From: an uncultured Flavonifractor sp.
Lineage (GTDB): Bacteria; Bacillota; Clostridia; Oscillospirales; Oscillospiraceae
Length of the DNA: 58,735 nt
NCBI RefSeq assembly: GCF_944383115.1
Contig: NZ_CALWOJ010000004.1
Span: 1-58,735 of the forward strand
Direction of reading: 5' to 3'
This document shows positions 16,793 through 25,001 of the stretch, piece after piece (position 1 is the stretch's first letter; each line of letters begins with the position of its first letter). A model generated the notes under the pieces. That model saw nothing but the letters and a program-made list of their open reading frames with translations, searched no databases and was not told the origin of the DNA. The position numbers and the translations under genes were made by a program.

Positions 16793-17362
16793 TTACATGG
16801 CCCAGACAGCGGGGTTGGTGGAGGATACGGCCACCGCGCCGGCCCCCAGTGCGCCGGTCACATCTTCCTTGTCGGAGATCAGTCCGCCGGCAATGACGGG
16901 CTTTCCGGTGGTTCGGCACAGCTGCCGGATGATCTTGGGCATCAGCCCCGGCAGCACCTCCACCAGATCGGCGGACTCCTGGGAAAAATGGCGCTCTACA
17001 TTGTTCAGAGCCATAGAATCCAGCAGGAAGACCCGCTGGATGGAGACCAGACCCAGCTCTCTGGCCCGCTTGGTGAGGGCGGATTTGGTGGAGATCACGC
17101 CGTCGGCGGCGGTGTGCCGGGCGATGAAGTCGGCGGAGATCTCCCGGGCGGAGAGACCGTCGATCAGATCCAAATGGACGAAAGCCCTCTTTCCGGCCTG
17201 ATGGATACGGGCGATTGTTTCGCCTATGGTCAGGATATCTCCGTAGAGGAGAAACAGTACCGCCACGTCGCTTTTCAGGGCTGCCTCCAGTCCGGCGTCG
17301 TCCTTGACTGCGGCAATGACCGGCCCGTCGGCCAGCAGCTCCAGCAGGCTTGCGCGATCCAT
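16793..17362 (-). CDS. glpP: Glycerol uptake operon antiterminator GlpP
   Basis: The 189-residue protein matches GlpP throughout: GPVIAAVKDDAGLEAAL, VAVLFLLYGDILTIGETI, GKRAFVHLDLIDGLS, VFLLDSMALNNVERH, then PGLMPKIIRQL and PVIAGGLISDKEDV. GlpP binds glycerol 3-phosphate and lets RNA polymerase read past a terminator in glp leader RNAs. Such a terminator lies directly after this gene and before glpA. The start at 17362 has GGGGAGGGAG upstream. The gene begins 39 bases after the xdh iron-sulfur subunit gene, so it may also be reached by transcription from the xdh operon. Confidence 0.93.
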   Translation of the reverse strand: MDRASLLELLADGPVIAAVKDDAGLEAALKSDVAVLFLLYGDILTIGETIARIHQAGKRAFVHLDLIDGLSAREISADFIARHTAADGVISTKSALTKRARELGLVSIQRVFLLDSMALNNVERHFSQESADLVEVLPGLMPKIIRQLCRTTGKPVIAGGLISDKEDVTGALGAGAVAVSSTNPAVWAM

Positions 17363-17401
17363 GATCACTCCCTCCCCTCTATGCCCGGCGGCCGGCACGG
17401 A

Positions 17402-17908
17402 TCATACAGCGTCGGCCTCGGCGTTTTTGCCCAGGCGGCGGAGCATGGTCTTTTTCACCGCACGGAAGATGTTCTCATACCCGGTGCAGCGGCACAGGTG
17501 ACCCGACATGAGCTTGCGGATCTCATCGTCGGAGTACTCCCTGCCGGACTCCAGGATCTCGGCGGCGCTCATGATAAAGCCGGGGGTGCAGAAGCCGCAC
17601 TGGACGGCGGCCTCGTCGATGAAGGCCTGCTGGATATCGGAAATCTCGCCGTTGGGGCCGGCCAGCCCCTCCAGGGTGAGGATCTCCTTGCCGTCGGCCC
17701 ACACTGCCAGATAGATGCAGGAGTTGAAGCACTCCCCGTTGACCAGCACGTTGCAGGCACCGCACTCGCCTACCTCGCAGCCCTTTTTGATGCTGGTGAG
17801 TCGGTAGTCGTCCCGCAGCATATCGGTGAGGGAAGCCCGCACGTCGATCATCTTCTCCACCTGCTTGCCGTTGATGGTGCAGCGAACCAGCTTATACTGC
17901 TTACTCAT
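17402..17908 (-). CDS. xdhC: Molybdenum hydroxylase, 2x[2Fe-2S] subunit (XdhC type)
   Basis: The 168-residue protein has the two Fe-S sites of the xanthine dehydrogenase family. GCEVGECGACNVLVNG (about residues 43-58) with a later Cys is the plant-type ferredoxin site. QCGFCTPGF (about 103) with CRCTGY (about 138) is the second, helical site. It carries electrons from the Mo centre to FAD. Its start overlaps the end of the FAD subunit gene by eight bases. It is the last of the three hydroxylase genes. The naming follows the E. coli-style XdhABC layout. Confidence 0.92.
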   Translation of the reverse strand: MSKQYKLVRCTINGKQVEKMIDVRASLTDMLRDDYRLTSIKKGCEVGECGACNVLVNGECFNSCIYLAVWADGKEILTLEGLAGPNGEISDIQQAFIDEAAVQCGFCTPGFIMSAAEILESGREYSDDEIRKLMSGHLCRCTGYENIFRAVKKTMLRRLGKNAEADAV

Positions 17909-18788
17909 GGATCATACCTCCTGCCAGACGGATGGATTCGGTCAGGGCACGCTCCGCCAGAGCCACCGCAATGTGCTGCCGGAAATCCTTGGCGGCACGC
18001 CAGCTGTCTCTGGGGTTGATGTCCTCCAGAACAGTGGCTGCAAAAGCCTTGATCTCCGCTTTGGTGGTGGGCTTGCCTTTGGCATACGCCTCGGCGGTAG
18101 AGGCCCGCATGGGGACCGGGCCCGCCACGCCATAGGCAATACGCACGTCCTCCATGATACTCTTGTCCACCGACAGCTTTACATTGACCGAACAGCCGGT
18201 GGTGGCGATGTCCATTGCGTTGCGCATGGCGTACTTGATGTAGTGGCCTTGATAGCCCTCATAAGCGGCCTTGGGGATGAGAATGGCGGTCTGGAGTTCG
18301 CCGGGACGCAGATCCACCTGGCCGGCCTTGATGTAGAAGTCCTGGATGGGAATGCGGCGCACGCCCTCCGGTCCGGTGATCTCGATGATGGCGTCCCAGG
18401 CGAAGAGGGTGGAGGCCGAGTCGGCGGAGGTGACCCCGTTGCAGGTGTTGCCGCCGATGGTGCCGATATTGCGGATCTGGGGGCCGCCCACCTGGTCCAC
18501 CGCCTGACCCAGTACGTTGATGTGGGCCTGGATGATGGGATCCTTGGTAATGTGGGAGAAGCTGGTGAGGGAGCCGATGCGGATAGCGCCGTCCTCCTCA
18601 AAGGACACGCCCCGCAGCTCGTCCAGGCCGTAGATGCTGACCAGCTCCTTGCCGGCCCGCTTGCCCTCCCGGATCTGAACCAGCACGTCGCTGCCGCCGG
18701 CAATGATCTGGGCCTGGGGGTGTTCCAGCAGCAGCTGGACGGCGTGGGCTACGCTCTGGGCCTCATAAAGGGCTTTGATATCATACAT
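17901..18788 (-). CDS. xdhB: Molybdenum hydroxylase, FAD subunit (XdhB type)
   Basis: The 295-residue protein has the FAD-binding pattern of CoxM/XdhB subunits: AQIIAGGSDVLVQIREGK near residue 27 and the flavin loop TIGGNTCNGVTSADSAS near 110-126. The C-terminal CO-dehydrogenase-flavoprotein domain includes GPVPMRASTAEAYAKGK. It passes electrons from the Fe-S subunit to NAD or another acceptor. It lies between the Mo and Fe-S subunit genes, 16 bases after the first and overlapping the second. Confidence 0.92.
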   Translation of the reverse strand: MYDIKALYEAQSVAHAVQLLLEHPQAQIIAGGSDVLVQIREGKRAGKELVSIYGLDELRGVSFEEDGAIRIGSLTSFSHITKDPIIQAHINVLGQAVDQVGGPQIRNIGTIGGNTCNGVTSADSASTLFAWDAIIEITGPEGVRRIPIQDFYIKAGQVDLRPGELQTAILIPKAAYEGYQGHYIKYAMRNAMDIATTGCSVNVKLSVDKSIMEDVRIAYGVAGPVPMRASTAEAYAKGKPTTKAEIKAFAATVLEDINPRDSWRAAKDFRQHIAVALAERALTESIRLAGGMIHE

Positions 18789-18804
18789 GGCCGGTGGCCT
18801 CCTT

Positions 18805-21090
18805 TCAAATCAGCTCCTCTTCCTTGAAGCGGCGGAAGAGGATATGGGGGTTGACAGGCGCTTCGTCAATGAAAACGCCGGTGGCCTGATAGATGGCGTT
18901 GCGGATGGCGGGAGCCACCGAGCAGGTGGGCGGCTCGCCCAAAGCCTTGGTACCGAAGGCGCTGGTAGGTTCCGCGTTTTCCACGAAGAAGGCCCGCAGG
19001 CGGGGGTGATCCATAAAGGTGGACAGCTTGTAATCCAACAGGTTATTGTTCAGAGCCTTGCCGCTCTTGGGATCGAAGAGCAGCTTCTCCGACAGGCCGT
19101 AGCCGATGCCCATGCTCATGCCGCCGTGGACCTGAGCCTCCGCCAGAGCGGGGTTAATGATGGTGCCGGCGTCGTGAACGTTGACCAGATCCAGCAGCTT
19201 CACCTTGCACAGGGGGATATCCACCTCCACTTCGGCAAAGGTGCAGCCGAAGGAGTAGGCGTTGGACTTGATCTGAGCGGTACTTTCGGCGGTGATGTGC
19301 TGGCTGTGGGTCAGGCTGTAAAGGGCCTCGGTGGCCAGCTCGCCCAGGGTCATCAGTACCCGGCCGTCAGTGGTGCGGACGATGTTGCCGTCCACAATAT
19401 CCAGGTTGTAGGGGGGCATCCGGGTCAGCTCATGAGCGTAGTTGAGGATACGCTCCTTCAGCAGGGAACCGGTCTGGCGAATGGAGAAGCCGGCGGTGTA
19501 GGTCTGGCGGGAGGCGTAGGCGCCGGTGCCGAAGGGGGTAATGTCGGTATCCTGGCAGGACACCACATGGACCTTCTCCATCGGGATGCCCACCACGTCT
19601 GCGGTCATCTGGGCAAAGGCGGTGTCCGCCCCCTGGCCGATCTCGGTCTCGCCCACCTGGACCTGGAGGGAGCCATCCTGATTCAGGACCATCCGGCAGG
19701 AGGAGGTCTCCAGAGAGATGGGCCACACGGCGGTGTTGTACCAGAACACCGCCATGCCGATACCACGGCGGATGTCCCCCGTCTGGTTCTGGTAGGCCTG
19801 GTACTTCCGCAGATAATCGGTGGCCTCCATGCCCTTGTCGATACACTGGTTGAAGGTATCGCTGTACAGCTCGTTTTTGGAGAAGGGATCGGTGTAGCCC
19901 ACCGGCATCAGGTTCTTGCGCCGGAACTGGATGGGGTCCATACCCAGCTTGGCCGCCACCTCCTCGGTGTGGCACTCGGTGGCCCACATGGCCTGGGGAA
20001 TGCCGTAGCCTCGCATAGCGCCGGCCACGGATTTGTTGGTAAACACGGTATAGGCGTCGCACTCCACATTGTCGCAGGGATAGAGCTGGGGGAAGGCGCC
20101 CACGCCCTTGGCGCAGATGCTGTGGCCGTGGGAGGCGTAGGCACCCTGGTCGGAGAAGGCCTCCAGCTTGCGGGCGGCATAGGTGCCGTCGGGCCGTACC
20201 CAGGAAATAATGTGGCTGCGGATGGCGTGGCGGACACGGGTGGAGACGAAGGTGTCCTCCCGGGGCACGTCCAGCTTCACCAGGTGGCCTCCCAGCTGCA
20301 TGCACAGCCAGGCACACAGAGGCTCGTACAGCACGTCCTGCTTGTTGCCGAAGCCGCCGCCTATGTAGGGCTTGATGACCTGAATGCGTCCCCACTCGAT
20401 GCCCAGAGCCTGGCCCACCACCCGGCGGACGATGTGGGGGATCTGGGTGGAGGTGACGATCTTGATCCGGTCGCCGGTCATCTCGGCAAAGCAGATAAAG
20501 TTTTCGATATGGCAGTGCTGGACGGTGGGGGTATCATACCAGCCCTCCACCTTGATGAGGCCGGGCTCTTTGATGGCCTCCTCATAGTTGCCCTTGCGGA
20601 TGGTGGTGTGCTTGAGGATGTTGTTGGGATAGGCCTCATGGAGCTGGGGCGCGCCGTCCTTCATGGCATCCAGCACATCCAGCACAAAGGGATATTCCTC
20701 ATATTCCACTTTAATAGCCCGGATGGCCTGTGCGGCAATCACCTCGTCCTCCGCTACCACCGCGGCAATATCGTCCCCGTAGAAGCGGACACGGTCGGTA
20801 AGTACCAGCCGATCGGCCACATCCTGGTGGCTCTCGTCGGTGGACCAGGGGTGTCCGGCGGTGGGGAAGTAGTGCTTCTCCTTCAGGTCAAAGCAGGTGA
20901 ATACCTTGACCACGCCGGGGATGGCCTCCGCCGCGGAAGTGTCAATGGACTTCACCCGGCCGTTGGCGATGGTGGCGTGCAGGATCTGGGCGATATAAGC
21001 TCCCTTGTCGCACAGATCGTCCGTATATTTGGTACGGCCCATGACCTTGTCATAGGCGTCCACCCGCGTGGCTTTCTTTCCTACATACAT
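18805..21090 (-). CDS. xdhA: Molybdenum hydroxylase, Mo-pterin catalytic subunit (XdhA type)
   Basis: The 761-residue protein starts RVDAYDKVMGRTKYTDDL, as in XdhA. It has the cofactor motifs GGGFGNKQD (near residue 238), AMRGYGIP (near 353) and GETEIGQGAD (near 485), and GEPP near the C-terminus with the catalytic Glu. The segment DTDITPFGTGAYASRQTY is like XdhA-type purine hydroxylases. Hypoxanthine or xanthine is therefore the best substrate guess, but related N-heterocycles and aldehydes are also oxidised by this family. AGGAGG precedes the start. A Crp/Fnr-type regulator gene lies immediately upstream. Confidence 0.88.
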   Translation of the reverse strand: MYVGKKATRVDAYDKVMGRTKYTDDLCDKGAYIAQILHATIANGRVKSIDTSAAEAIPGVVKVFTCFDLKEKHYFPTAGHPWSTDESHQDVADRLVLTDRVRFYGDDIAAVVAEDEVIAAQAIRAIKVEYEEYPFVLDVLDAMKDGAPQLHEAYPNNILKHTTIRKGNYEEAIKEPGLIKVEGWYDTPTVQHCHIENFICFAEMTGDRIKIVTSTQIPHIVRRVVGQALGIEWGRIQVIKPYIGGGFGNKQDVLYEPLCAWLCMQLGGHLVKLDVPREDTFVSTRVRHAIRSHIISWVRPDGTYAARKLEAFSDQGAYASHGHSICAKGVGAFPQLYPCDNVECDAYTVFTNKSVAGAMRGYGIPQAMWATECHTEEVAAKLGMDPIQFRRKNLMPVGYTDPFSKNELYSDTFNQCIDKGMEATDYLRKYQAYQNQTGDIRRGIGMAVFWYNTAVWPISLETSSCRMVLNQDGSLQVQVGETEIGQGADTAFAQMTADVVGIPMEKVHVVSCQDTDITPFGTGAYASRQTYTAGFSIRQTGSLLKERILNYAHELTRMPPYNLDIVDGNIVRTTDGRVLMTLGELATEALYSLTHSQHITAESTAQIKSNAYSFGCTFAEVEVDIPLCKVKLLDLVNVHDAGTIINPALAEAQVHGGMSMGIGYGLSEKLLFDPKSGKALNNNLLDYKLSTFMDHPRLRAFFVENAEPTSAFGTKALGEPPTCSVAPAIRNAIYQATGVFIDEAPVNPHILFRRFKEEELI

Positions 21091-21135
21091 GGCGCGTTCC
21101 TCCTGTCGTCAGAATTGAATTGGAGCAATGGCCTA

Positions 21136-21837
21136 TCAGCCGTTGATATGATGTTCGATATGAGCTTTCATTTGCCGGTATCCCTGGTCTGTTAGAACGA
21201 TCTTGCCCTTTTGGACCCGGAGCAGCCCCAGTTCTTCCAGCTTCTGCACACTGCGATTAAGGGTTTTGACCGAGAAGCCGATTTCCTCCGACATCTGGGC
21301 TCTGGTCTGCCGCAGTTCCAGCAGCTGAGGCATGGGATTGCGTTGCTCAAATTTCCGGATCAGATGGACCATCAGCCGGTCTTTGCCCTCCATAAAGAGG
21401 TATTTTCTGGCCTCGGCAGTCTGGGTGATGAGGCGGCGCATATTCTCCTGTGTGCGGAGAAAGAGCGCGTCCACATCCATGCGCATCCACTCCATATAGA
21501 CGTCCGCCGGTATGGAGAGTACCCGGCATCTGGTGGAGGCCACAATGCTGATGCGGTATTGCGCCAGGCCGGCAAAGCACTCGATCTCACCAAAAAAGTC
21601 GCCCGGCCCAAAATCCTTGAAGGAATAGGGCCGCTCGTGCATGGGCCATTCCACGCCGGTCACCTTTCCTGAGAGAATGATGAAAATATGAGTGCAGTCT
21701 GTGCCGGCTTTGATAAAGGTCCGGTCGGCTTCGATGTCGATCAGGGTCATATAATACTTGACTTCTTCGGTACAATTACGAAACAGAAGCTCCAGGTAGC
21801 GCCGCTTCTGCAAAGGAAGTTCCTTGAAAAGATCCAC
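21136..21837 (-). CDS. Crp/Fnr family transcriptional regulator
   Basis: The 233-residue protein has an N-terminal cyclic-nucleotide-type beta barrel (about residues 25-125, with KDFGPGDFFGEIECFAG). A long helix and a C-terminal winged HTH follow (about 175-225: TRAQMSEEIGFSVKTLNRSV). No N-terminal cysteine cluster of Fnr type is present, so a bound small molecule is more likely than direct oxygen sensing. The start codon is GTG at 21837 with AAGGAGGTG correctly spaced; TATAAT lies a little upstream on the minus strand. It precedes xdhA by 45 bases on the same strand and probably controls the xdh operon. Confidence 0.88.
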   Translation of the reverse strand: MDLFKELPLQKRRYLELLFRNCTEEVKYYMTLIDIEADRTFIKAGTDCTHIFIILSGKVTGVEWPMHERPYSFKDFGPGDFFGEIECFAGLAQYRISIVASTRCRVLSIPADVYMEWMRMDVDALFLRTQENMRRLITQTAEARKYLFMEGKDRLMVHLIRKFEQRNPMPQLLELRQTRAQMSEEIGFSVKTLNRSVQKLEELGLLRVQKGKIVLTDQGYRQMKAHIEHHING

Positions 21838-21941
21838 AAGACTGCACCTCCTTATTCCTTATTATATCGTCTGATTCCCACAAAAGAAAAGGTCATATGT
21901 CTCTTTTTTTATTTTTTTCTTTTTAGCTGGGTTGGGCGGGC

Positions 21942-21978
21942 AAAAAAAGGAGCGCCCCGCCGCAGGGCGGGGCACTCC
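21942..21978 (-). terminator. Terminator after the 3-hydroxyacyl dehydrogenase gene
   Basis: On the minus strand a GC-rich 13-bp stem (21978-21966 with 21961-21949) is followed by seven T (21948-21942). It closes the unit at 22009-22914 and insulates the Crp/Fnr gene. Confidence 0.9.
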
Positions 21979-22008
21979 AGATGAGAGATGAGGTGGAAAT
22001 CCTTTTGG

Positions 22009-22914
22009 TCAGAGCAGTTTGTGAAGGCGAAGCAGTTCGGCGAAAGCGTGATCCCGGAATTTGCAGACGCCTTCAATGGTGTTGCCCATATCCGGATCGC
22101 GGTTGGCAATTTCCTGATCCACGCCCTGGGCGTACAGCTCGTTGTAGGGGGAGGGTTCCTCACCGTATTTCTCCGCAATGGTGCGGAAGCCGCCATCCAC
22201 GCCAAGGCTGATGGTAAGCAGCTGGCCGGTGACCGCCATGCGCATACCGGGGCCGAACATGATAGCCTTGTCCATATCCTCCACTGAACACACGCCGTCC
22301 CGCACGCATTCCTTGGCGGCATCCAGAGCGGCCCAGGACAGACGGTTGACGATAAAGCCGTAGATCTCCTTGCGGCATACCACGGCCACCTTGCCCATGC
22401 CGGTGTAGATCTCCTTGGCCCGCTGGACCGCTTCTTCGGAGGTCTGCTCGCCGCCGCACAGCTCGATCAGGGGCAGCAGGTAGGAGGGGTTGTAGGGATG
22501 GCCTACCAGGATGGACTGGGGGTAGAGAGCGCCCTCCTGCAGTTTGGTGGGGAACAGCTTGGAAGTGGAACTACAGATAATAGCGTTGGGCCCGGTGACC
22601 TTTTGAATGGTGGCGTAGGTGGATTTTTTCAGCTCCAGCCGCTCAGGAATGCACTCCTGGATAAAGTCGGCGCCCGCCACTGCTTGTTCCAAATCGTTGG
22701 AAATTTGGCAGGCATCCAGGGCAGCGTCGGCCTGGGCGCGGGTGGCAGCGCCTGCCTCCACCAGAATATCCAGAATACTGCTGATATTTTGACGAATTTT
22801 TTCAGGGGGCACCACGTCGTACAGTACGGTATCATAGCCCTTCAGCATGGCGTTGGCAGCCAGACCGGCGCCGATCATGCCGGTGCCCACAAAAACTGCT
22901 TTGATCTTTCCCAT
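22009..22914 (-). CDS. 3-hydroxyacyl(-CoA) dehydrogenase family, carnitine-dehydrogenase-like
   Basis: The 301-residue protein has an N-terminal Rossmann site, VFVGTGMIGAGLAANAM, followed by ADFIQECIPERLELK (about residue 92) and CSSTSKLFP. GHPYNPSYLLPLIELCGG near 148 carries the catalytic His region. This last form is typical of carnitine dehydrogenase and lambda-crystallin-like enzymes that oxidise free 3-hydroxy acids, rather than of beta-oxidation HADH. It would give a 3-keto acid. It is a one-gene unit from a sigma-54 promoter at 23000-23015, divergent from the sigma-54 activator gene. A beta-keto acid cleavage enzyme in the same regulon fits this product. Confidence 0.8.
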   Translation of the reverse strand: MGKIKAVFVGTGMIGAGLAANAMLKGYDTVLYDVVPPEKIRQNISSILDILVEAGAATRAQADAALDACQISNDLEQAVAGADFIQECIPERLELKKSTYATIQKVTGPNAIICSSTSKLFPTKLQEGALYPQSILVGHPYNPSYLLPLIELCGGEQTSEEAVQRAKEIYTGMGKVAVVCRKEIYGFIVNRLSWAALDAAKECVRDGVCSVEDMDKAIMFGPGMRMAVTGQLLTISLGVDGGFRTIAEKYGEEPSPYNELYAQGVDQEIANRDPDMGNTIEGVCKFRDHAFAELLRLHKLL

Positions 22915-22999
22915 AATATCTTCCTCGTTTCTTTGTGGTGTGCAGGATCCGGACAAAGCGGAATTGCCCAGGCCGGCCATATCCTTGCTTCAAAGAAGC

Positions 23000-23015
23000 A
23001 GCAAATTTCATGCCA
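23000..23015 (-). promoter_or_regulatory. Sigma-54 promoter for the 3-hydroxyacyl dehydrogenase gene
   Basis: On the minus strand TGGCATGAAATTTGCT keeps the -24 GG and -12 GC with exactly ten bases between them. It lies about 85 bases before the start codon. Confidence 0.82.
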
Positions 23016-23063
23016 GAAATTCCGTCGGATTTGAGGCCTGGATCCGGGTAAAAGGGCGGGTAA

Positions 23064-23079
23064 GTTGCAAAACGGAAAC
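23064..23079. promoter_or_regulatory. Activator-binding dyad A1
   Basis: GTTGCAAAACGGAAAC; its reverse complement GTTTCCGTTTTGCAAC matches the dyads in front of the other sigma-54 promoters. It lies 49 bases upstream of the -24 element. Confidence 0.7.
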
Positions 23080-23105
23080 GATGATCTTGTTAAAAATGGA
23101 AGATA

Positions 23106-23121
23106 GTTTCCAAAATGCAAC
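23106..23121. promoter_or_regulatory. Activator-binding dyad A2
   Basis: GTTTCCAAAATGCAAC is an inverted copy of dyad A1, 42 bases away centre to centre (about four helical turns). Confidence 0.7.
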
Positions 23122-23267
23122 AGAGATATAGGGCAAATCCATCAAAAAAGTTGAAAAAGTTGGATGGGGAAAGTAGTCGAAATTGGAGGAAAGCTATGGT
23201 ATAATAAATCCAATTGGTATATAAGATCTTCCGATGTACGCTCAAATTCCCGAAGGAGGAAGATGTC

Positions 23268-24845
23268 ATGGATCAATATCTGTCCATTCGTGCAGTGCAG
23301 GCGATACTGCGGAATGTGATTCCCCAGGTGGAACAACCGGAACTGGCTGCTCAGTTGAGGGAAGTGGATGCCCGCTTGGAGACCTTTCACGACCGGGGCA
23401 TTGATTTCAAAGAGGTGGTGGACAATCTGGACGACAGCGTCCTGATTACCGATGCCGACGGCCTGGTGCTGTACATCAACCCTGCCTATACGCGCAATAC
23501 CGGCATCACGGAGGGGGATATCCTGAACCGTGATATCCACAGTGTGATCGGCGAGGATAAACTGTTTACCGGTGGCGCGGTTACCAGCGTGCTGGAGAGT
23601 AAAAAAAGCGCCTTCCGCCTCTCTACAACCTATAAGACGGAGGAGCCGTTGGTAGGCTATGTAGTGGGAACACCCATTCTCAAGCAGGATGGCAGTCTGC
23701 GGCAGGTGATTGCATGCAGCCGTCCCATTGTGACCCTGAACTCACTCCAGGAGGACTTTGAGGCTTTCGTCAAGGAGGTCAACGCCATTCGCCCCGGTTA
23801 CATCAGCAAAGACTCGGATAAGCACTTGTCGGAGGGAATGGTGGGAAAATACGGCTCCCTGGAGAAGATCAGCACCCTCATCGACCATGTGGCGCCCACC
23901 GACGCTTCCGTATTGATTACCGGCGAATCAGGCGTGGGCAAAGAGGTGGTGGCGGATGAGATCTATCGCCGCAGCCTGAGACGGGACAAGCCTTACGTCA
24001 AGATCAACTGTGCCTCCATTCCGGGGCATCTGTTGGAGTCGGAGCTGTTTGGCTACGAGAAAGGCGCCTTTACCGGCGCCAATGCCAAGGGCAAGATCGG
24101 CCTGTTTGAGTACGCAAACCACGGCACGCTGATGCTGGATGAGATCGGGGATATGCCGATGGATCTCCAGGTAAAGCTGCTGCGGGCCATCCAGTCCCAG
24201 GAGATTACCCGGATCGGCGGGACCAAGCCCATTAAGCTGGATATCCGCTTCCTGGCTCTTACCAATGCGGATTTGAAGAAAAAAGTGGCGGAAGGGGCGT
24301 TCCGCCAGGATCTGTATTACCGCCTCAACGTGATCCCCATGTCGGTGCCTCCGCTGCGGCAGCGGCTGGAGGACTTTGAGGCGCTGTGCGACCATTTTAT
24401 TGAGCGATTCACCAAGAAGTATAATCGTACCTTTGGCCTTACGGATTGGCAGATCGCATATATGAAGCGGTATCCGTGGCCGGGGAATATCCGGGAGCTG
24501 GAAAATGTGATGGAATACCTCATTCTGTGCAGTTCCGGCATCGGGCGCATTGCGGACGACGTGCTGCGAGGGCTGTTGAACGTGCCGGAAGAGACGCCGG
24601 TCTCCCAACTGCCTGCGGAGGAACCCTGTCAGATGGAGACCCTCGGGGAGGCGGCGCCGGAACCGCCGGCGGAGGAACTGGATTTCAATACGGCGGTAGC
24701 CGACTTTGAAAAACGCCTGCTGGAGCAGGTGCTGAGCGAGTCGTCCAATCTGCGGGAGGCAAGCCGGAAGCTGAACATCAACGCATCCACCATCAGCAGG
24801 AAGATCAAACAGTATCAGATTGAGTATGAGAATCGGAGGAGTTGA
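23268..24845 (+). CDS. Sigma-54-dependent transcriptional activator (PAS-AAA+-Fis)
   Basis: The 525-residue protein has a PAS-type sensor (about residues 55-170: DSVLITDADGLVLYINPAYT). Its AAA+ domain has Walker A GESGVGKE (about 220), the sigma-54-contacting loop GAFTGA (about 268) and Walker B GTLMLDEIGD. A C-terminal Fis-type HTH (about 485-520: NLREASRKLNINASTISRKI) completes it. It opens complexes at sigma-54 promoters in response to an unknown signal. The ATG at 23268 follows GAAGGAGGAAG. Four sigma-54 promoters and three pairs of matching dyads lie within 7.7 kb, so it very likely runs this local fermentation regulon. Confidence 0.93.
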   Translation: MDQYLSIRAVQAILRNVIPQVEQPELAAQLREVDARLETFHDRGIDFKEVVDNLDDSVLITDADGLVLYINPAYTRNTGITEGDILNRDIHSVIGEDKLFTGGAVTSVLESKKSAFRLSTTYKTEEPLVGYVVGTPILKQDGSLRQVIACSRPIVTLNSLQEDFEAFVKEVNAIRPGYISKDSDKHLSEGMVGKYGSLEKISTLIDHVAPTDASVLITGESGVGKEVVADEIYRRSLRRDKPYVKINCASIPGHLLESELFGYEKGAFTGANAKGKIGLFEYANHGTLMLDEIGDMPMDLQVKLLRAIQSQEITRIGGTKPIKLDIRFLALTNADLKKKVAEGAFRQDLYYRLNVIPMSVPPLRQRLEDFEALCDHFIERFTKKYNRTFGLTDWQIAYMKRYPWPGNIRELENVMEYLILCSSGIGRIADDVLRGLLNVPEETPVSQLPAEEPCQMETLGEAAPEPPAEELDFNTAVADFEKRLLEQVLSESSNLREASRKLNINASTISRKIKQYQIEYENRRS

Positions 24846-24892
24846 CCCATGCCTGCGGGGCAGATGGAGAGGACAGAGCTTTCCCCATGAAA

Positions 24893-24941
24893 CGCCGGCG
24901 GCCGCCGAACATCAAGTTCGACGGCCGCCGGCGCTTTTTAG
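24893..24941 (+). terminator. Terminator after the sigma-54 activator gene
   Basis: CGCCGGCGGCCG at 24893-24904 pairs with CGGCCGCCGGCG at 24922-24933, followed by CTTTTTAG. Confidence 0.9.
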
Positions 24942-25001
24942 AGAGAGGGTTGGGTTGGGGGGAGAAGGCTGAAAAATAAGAGAGGCGGTGCGCCTGCTTT
25001 T

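Larger units (their letters stand above)
22915..23267. other. Divergent control region between dehydrogenase and activator genes
   Basis: These 353 bases hold no gene. They carry a minus-strand sigma-54 promoter, two 16-bp activator dyads, and an extended -10 sigma-A promoter for the activator gene (TGGTATAAT at 23197-23205). Confidence 0.75.

Noticed and set aside
22009-22914. Ordinary 3-hydroxybutyryl-CoA dehydrogenase (hbd)
   Set aside because: The HPYNPSYLLPL block and the lack of an adjacent crotonase or acyl-CoA dehydrogenase fit the carnitine-dehydrogenase-like group better, although CoA esters cannot be excluded.
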